The notes below the pieces were generated by a model. The model worked only from the letters and a program-made list of their open reading frames with translations, ran no database searches and was not told the DNA's origin. The position numbers and the translations under genes are program-made. Of a stretch of DNA of 64,000 bases, positions 57,501 through 64,000 are shown in pieces. Numbering within the stretch: position 1 is the first letter of the stretch; every line of letters starts with the position of its first letter. This DNA comes from Macrostomum hystrix (lineage: Eukaryota > Platyhelminthes > Macrostomidae), in the NCBI GenBank assembly GCA_950097015.1, contig CATNEN010000002.1, positions 4,433,001-4,497,000 of the forward strand, read 5' to 3'.

Positions 57501-60500
57501 CAGCGGCTCTACAACTCGACCATGAATCGCCTGCAGCGCCTTCTCCAGCAGGAACACTTTGAAGTCCTCAGAGGCGGAGCCGAAGCTGCGGCTGTTGCCG
57601 ACTGTGGTTGAAGAGGGCGGCGGCGTCAGCGGGCAGGTGGTGAAGTGCGAAGTCCTGGGATCACACTCAAGCCACACCTGGGCATTTCCAGGAAACAATG
57701 TTTTTATTATATAAAAATCCTAATTTTTTCTGAAATGTATATGAGTATTACTCTCCAGGTTGGTTATCCCGGGTAGATGATTCCCCGGTACAATTATTCC
57801 CTATTTAGATTATTCACCTGTAAAATTATCCCCTTTCTAGATTATTCCCCAGTTGAATTATTCCTATGTAGATCTTTCCCCACTTGAATTATCCCCAGAA
57901 GGATTATTTTCCTGTAAAATTATTCCCAGAAGGATTATTCTTCTGTTGCATTATCCCCTATTTAGATTATTCCCCAGTTGAATTATCCCAACGTAGATCA
58001 TTCGCCAGCTCGCACCTTGGCCACAGGTCTCATATCAATGTACACGCTGTCATTGTACACGCCGACTCCGAACATGCCGCGATGCTCGTGAAATTTCGGA
58101 GCGCAGACGGTGGCCGCCGCTTCGGCGAGCCTCCAGACGGTGTGCGGGCCTGGCAGGTAGGCCGGGCTGCTGGTGTCGAAGGCCAGCTGCATCGCGACAC
58201 CCTCCGGGTGGCCGCCGACCCGGGGGTCGCTGGCCGGCTCCAGCAGGGCTCGCTCGTCGAATTCGGTGAGGTAGGCTCGCCTGACGACAACTGGCACGAC
58301 TGAGTCAGCCCTGCCGCGGCCGTAGGTAAGCTTGTTGACCGCCGACTCCATGATGGCGTCGTAGCAGGCGACCAGGGCGGGGTGCAGGCGGAAGTAGCTG
58401 GCAATGATTAAGTGTAGGTAGCATTATAGACAGATTATTGATAGATAACTAGACTAGATGGAAGCATGGATAGAGACTGGGGCTAGTGACACAGTGGTTA
58501 ATGCGTTTGCATCTTGCGACAAGGTCCCTGAGCTCGATTCCGCTGCGGGGCCACATTCATTTGGGGCCCAGCCGCGGAGAGAAGGCTTGGAGGCTTGTCG
58601 TGCAATTTACGCCCTTGAGGTTCAACCTCCAAGGCACATTGAGAGTGTGCACTGCCTGACGATGAGCAGATGTACACACCTGTGTGTGTGCTCAGGAGTC
58701 AGCGAGATGGGCAGAATTGCCTCCTCGCTGGCTGCAATGTCACCGAATGATGTGCCGTAGCCCAAAAACCTCCTGCAAACGTTATTTTTATTATCGAAAA
58801 AAACAGAGCGGTAAGCAATTGGTTCAGTTATTGCCATAGACTAACCGAAACTCGGCGCTGGGACTCTTGAACATGCCGAGTCTTGAGTAGCTCCCCAGCG
58901 GCGTCTCAGGGTCCAGGGATCCGTCTGATTTCACGATGGGACAAATGGAAGGGGAAAATAGGGATTGAGATAAGATTAGCAAAATGTTCAGCCTGCTGAG
59001 CGTCCGATTACTCAACAAATTTCTGCGAACTACCTTGGATTATTGAGTAGACAGGGCTAATTTCCTGTATTTCATCAGGTGGTGTTGTACTTTTAAGTTA
59101 AAAGTACACATCTTTTTGACGCATGTAAATGGGCTATGTGGGGAAAAAACTACCTAGTTAATAATATATCTAGATAATAATCTATCTAGGGAATAATCTA
59201 ACTAGGGAATAATCTATCTAGGGAATTATCTATCTAGGGAATAATCTAACTAGGGAATAATCCATCTAGGGAATAATCTAACTAGGGAATAATCTATCTA
59301 GGGAATAATCTATCTAGGGAATCATCTATCTAGGGAATCATCTATCTAGGGAATTATCTATCTAGGGAATAATCTACCTAGGGAATCATCTATCTATGGA
59401 ATAATCTATCTAGGGAATCATCTGTCTAGGGAATCATCTATCTAGATAATAATCTATCTAGGTAATAATCTATCTCGGGATTAATCTATCTAGGGAATAA
59501 TCTATCTAGGGAATAATCTATCTAGATAATAACCTATCTAGGGAATTATCTATATAGGGAATCGTCTATCTAGGGAATCATCTATCTATGTAGTCATCTA
59601 ATTGTGGTGGGACAATTGTAAAAGTACATTTTTGACGCCTTTTTGTCCCTCAGTGACCCTGGAAATGGAAATTAAATGACACCTGCAAATCAATTTACAA
59701 GTATTTGTATTACAAGTTACAATTTACCAGCTAGCACCCCTTGTATTTGAAACCTGCAGATGGCCGTTAGTGGCACATTTCTAGGTCTAAACTGAGGCCT
59801 GGATACTGAAAGTCAATGAGAAAAGCCGTTAGAAATTCAGCGCACAATGAACCCACCAAACAGGGGTTTATCAGCCAGCGCCAGCGGCTCCATGCCGGTC
59901 ACATCGTACTGCGCCACCAGTCTCTGGGGCGGTTCAACCGGCAGCAGCCCGGAGCCGATGGTCTTGTGAAACACCACCGCCTGCACCGGCTCCAGCGGAG
60001 ACTCCGCCGGCGGCCGACGCTGCTTCAGCACCGCCAGGCGAAGTCGCTGATTTGCAAACGACGAAGTTGAATCGGCTGGAATGTTGCTGGCGAAGTCAAA
60101 GCCGGAGCAGCTTGCGAGGTTGGCAACGCGAGGAAGAGCTTCGGGATCGACGACTGCGGAGCCATCCGAGTTCAACAGTTCCAGATCGAGTAGGCGACCT
60201 TCGCTGCGAAGGCTGGGACGGTCTGTGGAATGTTTGATGCCCGCACGGATTATTTCTTTTGGGATAGTATTGCTCGAGTAGATTGTTCCCCAGGAAGATT
60301 GTTCCCCAGGTAGATTATCCCCAGGTAGATTATTCCCCAGGTAGATGATCCAGGTAGATTATTCTCCAGGTAGATTATTCTCCAGGTAGATTATTCCCCA
60401 GGTAGATTATTCCATGCCAAACTCACCTGCGGTCGGAGCCACCCAACCGGCCGTGACTTTGAGCCGCAAGTTCGGCCAGCTCAGCCTCATCAAAGCGTCC

Positions 60501-62394
60501 AGCTTTCTAACCGCCTGATACATCCTTGACGACATCAGTCTGGCTGAGCACTTCAGGTGCCTCTCCCAGCCGCTCAGGTATTTAGGGCAGTCGGGAAACA
60601 CAAAAGCTCCCGCCGAAACGTCGCCCTCAACGCTGGACGATGCCGGATACTGCATCAGCCTGGCGTAGTCCTCCGACTCCGGCGGAACGGCCAATTCGTC
60701 GCCCGGACCAACGATAGCCTCCGGCTTGACTGCCGGACCGTGCAGGTATCCTGACGAGCCTGAGCAGGCGGTCTCCAGCTCCGCGCTCGCGTTGAAGCCG
60801 GCAAAGAAGCCCAGCTCCCAGTGCCGCCGAGTCCAGGCCTCCAACTGGGCTGAGTCGACAAAGTCACCGCCGTCAGCTTGAAACACCAGCTTGGAAGGCT
60901 TGCGGCGACTCTGCAGAAGCACCGTCAGCGTGGCTGTCGACTGCGGGCTCTGCTTGGCGACGAGGCCGAAGTCCCAGCCGGCCGCGGTGAGGCGGGTGGC
61001 GCAGGCCCGGGCGAAGGCGGCAACGAGACGGCGCTGCTGCTGCTGGACGCTGTTCGCTGACGAGGCCGCTGAGGTGACGGCCGTGCGAAGGGCGACTTCC
61101 GCGGCGGAGCCTGGAAAGAATTTTGACTTTTTTAGAGACTTGTGGCACCTATTCAGTGGAGCTTCCGAAGGCTTTGTGCAGACTGTTCAGTCCGCGGACT
61201 GTGTGACCGCCACATCCATAAAAAGTTTTACCCCAGCTAACGCTACTTCCCGATTGAGTTTCAGAGCGGTCTAACGCGATTTTGTCTCGCGCGAAGGTCC
61301 CTGAGCTCGATTCCGCGACAAGGCCACATTAATTTGGGACGCAGCCGCGGAGAGAAGGCTTGGTGGCTTGTCGTGCAATAACCTCCAGGGCAAAGTGAGA
61401 GTGTACACTGTCTGACGATGAGAAAGTCAGGGCAGATGTACACACCTGTTTGCGTGTGACGTGAATGACCTGTCACGTGATGTCCGTGTGTGTGTGTGCT
61501 TGGCCAATCGCAGGCATCAAACAAAGAGTCACGTGACTCGGCACGCACCAGCCGCGTGATAATTGATTGGAAAAGCCGGCGAAGGTCCGGTCTCGGACAG
61601 AGGTAGGTAGCCGCGGACCAGGCGCAGTCGGTCACCGTCGGCCTGAAGGTCCGAGTTCATGTCAGCCAGGCAGCCGATGAGATCTGGATGAGCACGGAAG
61701 ATCCGCCTGTTCGGGCCGCCGCTCCATTCGTCTAGTGTCAGGCCCCTGTGGGAGCGGGATTGGGAAAAATCGGTCATTATCAAAAACTGCATTTTACTGA
61801 AAATAGCCATTATACTAATCGGTCATTTACTAAAATCGATTATTTGGTCAAATCAGTCATTCAGTTAAATCGGTCATTCAGTAAAGCTGGTCATTCAGTA
61901 AAGCTGGTCATTCAGTTAAATCAGTCATTTAGTAAAATCGGTCATTCAGTAAAACCGGTCATTCAGTAAAATCAGCCATTCAGTTAAATCGGTCATTCAG
62001 TCAAATCGATCATTCAGTAAAGCTGGTCATTCAGTAAAATCGGTCATTCAGTAAAGCTGGTCATTCAGTAAAATCTGTCATTCAGTAAAATCTGTCATTC
62101 AGTAAAATTAGAATTAAAATTAAAATGAAATCGGTCATTCAGTAAAGCTGGTCATTACCCCAGTCATGACCATCGCAGTCGAACTCACCAAGCCAGGCGG
62201 GAATTCTCGGGTCGCCGTTCGAAAGCCAAACTCCCCGTGTCCTCGGGATCCTCGTGACCCGGCGGTGATTGGTTGTCCAACGGCGTGTAGTCCTCGCCGG
62301 AAGGAAAAGTCACGGGCGAGGCGGTCACGGCGATGACTGTCAGGAGAACGCTGACGGCAGCGAAAGGAAGTAGGGCAGCTTGACTGCCTGACAT
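54599..62394 (-). CDS. Secreted multidomain protein with repeated Hedgehog-N/M15-like domains
   Basis: Nine exons in transcription order: 62394-62189, 61745-61549, 61110-60427, 60222-59857, 58924-58846, 58397-58016, 57677-57392, 57066-56558, 54934-54599. All junctions keep frame: 3045 nt, 1014 residues. Signal peptide at 1-27 (ALLPFAAVSVLLTVIAVTAS). Domain A (about 75-200): FRAHPDLIGC, LRLVRGYLPL, then H132-A-A-G-S-A-A-E139. Domain B (about 316-420) follows the Hedgehog-N pattern: YQAVRKLDALMRLSWPNLRL, KVTAGW, SLRSEGRLLD (367-375), CSGFDF. Domain C (about 511-638): FRLHPALVACYDAIM, VVVRRAYLTEFDE, H574-P-E-G-V-A-M-Q581, GMFGVGVYNDSVYID. A possible fourth unit spans 890-960. Hedgehog-N and M15 peptidases share this zinc-binding fold; the final histidine motif is not visible, so activity is doubtful. 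The role is unknown; an extracellular ligand or matrix binder is inferred. Confidence 0.85.
55233..55602 (+). repeat. SINE family A copy, full length
   Basis: The best full-length reference in the window: head GGTCGGTGGCAGAGCGGTTA, B box AAGTTCGATTCC, body, CTGGCTGCGGGTCTAGTGTC, and an (ATT)n tail ending near 55602. It is antisense inside the intron 54935-56557 of the minus-strand gene. Confidence 0.95.
55735..55870 (+). repeat. Two-copy direct repeat in an intron
   Basis: ACATTAAGCAGTGATGAGTC ... TTTTCTATACCACGTCCATG occurs twice, about 90 bp apart (from 55709 and 55789). Confidence 0.7.
56376..56545 (+). repeat. 24-bp minisatellite (GACTGGTAGACAAGTGGACA)
   Basis: About six units of GTGGACAATGAGACTGGTAGACAA, immediately downstream of the exon 56558-57066 donor in the minus-strand gene. 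Confidence 0.9.
57125..57385 (+). repeat. Minisatellite of about 31 bp (GGTGTGATAATCTAGGGTTC)
   Basis: Seven or eight degenerate units with core GATAATCTAGGGTTCAGG and TATATCTCAGGTGT, filling the intron 57067-57391. Confidence 0.85.
57750..58005 (+). repeat. Minisatellite with GATTATTCCCC core
   Basis: Degenerate units such as TAGATTATTCCCCAGTTGAA and AGAAGGATTATT, filling the intron 57678-58015. Confidence 0.85.
58474..58795 (+). repeat. SINE family A copy
   Basis: Head GGGCTAGTGACACAGTGGTT, B box GAGCTCGATTCC, body, and TTATTTTTATTATC tail. It has an internal deletion in the GT-rich region (58672-58690). Antisense within the intron 58398-58845. Confidence 0.88.
59160..59605 (+). repeat. 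15-bp minisatellite (AATCTATCTAGGGAA)
   Basis: About 29 units of AATCTATCTAGGGAA with A/T and C variants, in the intron 58925-59856. Read on the other strand the unit contains ATTCCCTAGATAGATT, which shares the GATTATTCCC core of the neighbouring introns. Confidence 0.93.
60272..60413 (+). repeat. 17- to 18-bp minisatellite (CCAGGTAGATTATTCCC)
   Basis: About eight units of CCAGGTAGATTATTCCC, filling most of the intron 60223-60426 right up to the exon donor. Confidence 0.9.
61185..61255 (-). repeat. SINE family B remnant
   Basis: CTGTTCAGTCCGCGGACTGT and TTTTACCCCAGCTAACGCTA are the complement of the SINE-B 3' body; directly followed by a SINE-A. Confidence 0.55.
61256..61505 (+). repeat. 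SINE family A copy
   Basis: GTTTCAGAGCGGTCTAACGC, CCCTGAGCTCGATTCCGCGA, then body to GTGTGTGTGTGCTTGG; the 3' third is missing. Antisense in the intron 61111-61548. Confidence 0.85.
61800..62160 (+). repeat. 17-bp minisatellite (AATCGGTCATTCAGTAA)
   Basis: About 18 units of AATCGGTCATTCAGTAA with GCTGGTCATTCAG variants, filling the intron 61746-62188. Confidence 0.93.
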
Positions 62395-62464
62395 GACTGA
62401 CACCCTTGAGGCAGAAAGAGTTTCATAATTGTGCTGTTAAATTGTTAAATGTGCTGTTGAGAAC

Positions 62465-62790
62465 TCGCTTATTCAGTCACTCCTTTATTCAGTCACTTCC
62501 TCGTTCAGCCACTCCTTCGTTCAGTCACTCCTTCATTCAGTCACTCCTTCATTCAGTCACTCCTTCATTCAGTCACTCCTTCATTCAGTCACTACTTTAT
62601 TCAGTCACTACTTTATTCAGTCACTACTTTATTCAGTCACTACTTTATTCAGTCACTTCCTCGTTCAGTCAGTATTTCATTCAGTCAGTACTTCATTCAG
62701 TCAGTACTTCATTCAGTCACTCCTTTATTCAGTCAGTATTTCATTCAGTCAGTACTTCATTCAGTCACTCCTTTATTCATTCATTCCATT
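62465..62790 (+). repeat. 16-bp minisatellite (TCATTCAGTCACTCCT)
   Basis: About 20 units just upstream (5') of the minus-strand gene's start codon, within its probable promoter or 5' UTR. The word TCATTCAGT is shared with the intron 1 array 300 bp away. All forward frames are open and give artefactual SFIQSLLHSV-type peptides. Confidence 0.93.
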
Positions 62791-63511
62791 CTCTAATCAC
62801 CCTTTTCTGCAGTCACTCTTTCTCTCACTACTTTGTTATAGACAGGAAAATGTTAACATTAAAAGGTAGATTATTCTGTAATTTAAATAAGTAAATCACA
62901 TTTGAAAACATTTGAAGCGACTTACAGTTGCAGCTTGAAGACGAAAAATTCCTAAATAATATTATATTACAGACTAATCGGCAGAAGTAATATGAAATTT
63001 GTCAATAAGCAAGCGGGCCCCTAGCCTAGAAAAAAACACCAGAAGATTATAATTTTTTAAATACTGTGAAGCAAAACTAAAGAGAAAGGAGTAGATTAGA
63101 TAAGAAAAAAAGCAGAAAGTACATTTCCGTTGGCTATTCCATGTGCATGCACGGTCAAATTACCAAATGTGCCACCTAATTGAATTTGAATTCAGTTGCG
63201 GCAAAAACAGAAGATCAGATAAGACAATCGAATCTATAGTCTGGGACTTTTTCAGTTTAGACTATCTATGACTGAGAATTTCAATATTTCATTTTTCCGT
63301 TAGCGAGACGATAGTAATAGTGCAAGACATTACTCTTTCAAGTACATTAAAACAAATTAGCTTCCCTGTGAGCGTGTCTTTAGCGATCCAGGCTGAGGCA
63401 TTAGAATCAGATTTAACTTTTCGATTGAAATATCTTGCTTTTGTTCAAATAGACAACAGCAAAAATCAAATAATTTCTTGACCATTTTGAGCTATTTAAG
63501 ATTAAAATTAA
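62791..63511. other. AT-rich spacer, nothing recognised
   Basis: No gene, SINE or array. Confidence 0.5.
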
Positions 63512-63515
63512 TTTT

Positions 63516-63547
<32 letters not shown>

Positions 63548-64000
63548 GGCGTGGTGGTGGTTAGGGCGTCGGACTCACGACTTGAAGGTCGGCGGTTCGA
63601 TTCCCGTCTCCACTTAAACAATTTGTGTCCTTTAATTTAGCAAGACACTTAACTCTGCATTGCTTCAGTTCACCCAGCTGTTAAATGGGTACCAGCATTA
63701 GCTGGGATAATTGAAGGTGGGTGTGGCGTCCCCCCAGTCCATGGACTGAACAGCCGTACGCAGCCTTCAGATGCGCCGCGCAATAGCTGCGGCTGTGCTG
63801 TCGGCTGCACATCTGACCCGATTTGGGCAGGTGTAATCAATTATTATTATTTATTATTATTATTATTAGTTAGTTAGTTAGTTACTTAGTTAGTTAGTTA
63901 GCTAGTTAGTTAGTCAGCTAGTTAGTTACTTAGTTAGTTAGTTAGTTAGTTAGTTAGCTAGTTAGTTAGTTACTTAGTTACTTAGTTACTTAGTTAGTTA
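63512..64000 (+). repeat. (TTAG)n microsatellite split by a SINE-B
   Basis: (TTAG)n at about 63512-63547 and again from 63867 to the window end with CTTA/GCTA variants. Between them lies a complete SINE-B. Confidence 0.93.
63544..63866 (+). repeat. SINE family B copy, full length
   Basis: tRNA-like head (GGTGGTTAGGGCGTCGGACT; B box GGTTCGATTCC), body (AGCAAGACACTTAACTCTGC, CAGCTGTTAAATGGGTACCA, CCAGTCCATGGACTGAACAG) and (ATT)n tail. It is the best reference copy of this family in the window. Confidence 0.92.

Noticed and set aside
57884-61274. Plus-strand frames of 60-140 codons
   Set aside because: They are antisense shadows of the GC3-rich minus-strand exons of the Hedgehog/M15-like gene.
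62406-62894. 162-codon plus frame of SFIQSLLHSVTPSF repeats
   Set aside because: Array of TCATTCAGTCACTCCT units; 16-bp periodicity gives open frames without coding constraint.

Overview
The window is nuclear DNA from a multicellular animal, most likely an invertebrate and possibly a spiralian. The evidence is many short exons with GT-AG (and two GC-AG) introns, a degenerin/ENaC channel, a tandem family of fibrinogen-related secreted proteins, two tRNA-derived SINE families, non-LTR and Ty3/gypsy retroelements, and very abundant 15-36 bp minisatellites. Nothing identifies the species. Exons prefer G or C at third codon positions; intergenic DNA is AT-rich. All multi-exon models below were spliced by eye from splice consensus and codon phase, with no transcript or homology search.

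Layout. 1-2.5 kb: 3' part of a non-LTR retroelement followed by a second RNase H fragment. 4.6-5.9 kb: a short Gly/Tyr-rich gene (+). 6.4-14.7 kb: a 15-exon gene (+) for a proline-rich protein with a C-terminal EF-hand-like module; its second intron carries a broken Ty3/gypsy copy. 15.4-19.0 kb: two arrays of one 16-bp unit in opposite orientation, enclosing two terminal exons of an unidentified gene and a third minisatellite. 22.8-25.1 kb: an intronless DEG/ENaC channel gene (+). 26-32 kb: mostly empty, with isolated candidate exons and a minisatellite of repeated splice-donor motifs. 32.6-47.6 kb: a cluster of fibrinogen-related (FReD) genes, with three intact copies, one pseudogene that has lost intron 1, one orphan last exon and one duplicated exon tail. 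48.8-52.9 kb: a four-exon minus-strand gene for a 522-aa protein with an N-myristoylation signal and no recognised domain. 54.6-62.4 kb: a nine-exon minus-strand gene for a 1014-aa secreted protein built from repeated Hedgehog-N/DD-peptidase (M15)-like domains, nearly every intron of which holds a minisatellite. The window ends in a SINE embedded in a (TTAG)n tract.

The most unusual item is the 54.6-62.4 kb gene. Three repeats of the Hedgehog/M15 fold can be made out, and probably a fourth. The HxxGxAx(E/Q) signature is kept in two repeats and the terminal metal-binding histidine region seems lost in all, which suggests binding modules rather than enzymes. The FReD cluster is the second: its paralogues show a co-varying extra cysteine pair, gene-conversion-like patches and an exact intron loss. 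The genes show no common pathway beyond three of the loci encoding secreted or surface proteins (FReD family, Hedgehog/M15-like protein, ion channel).
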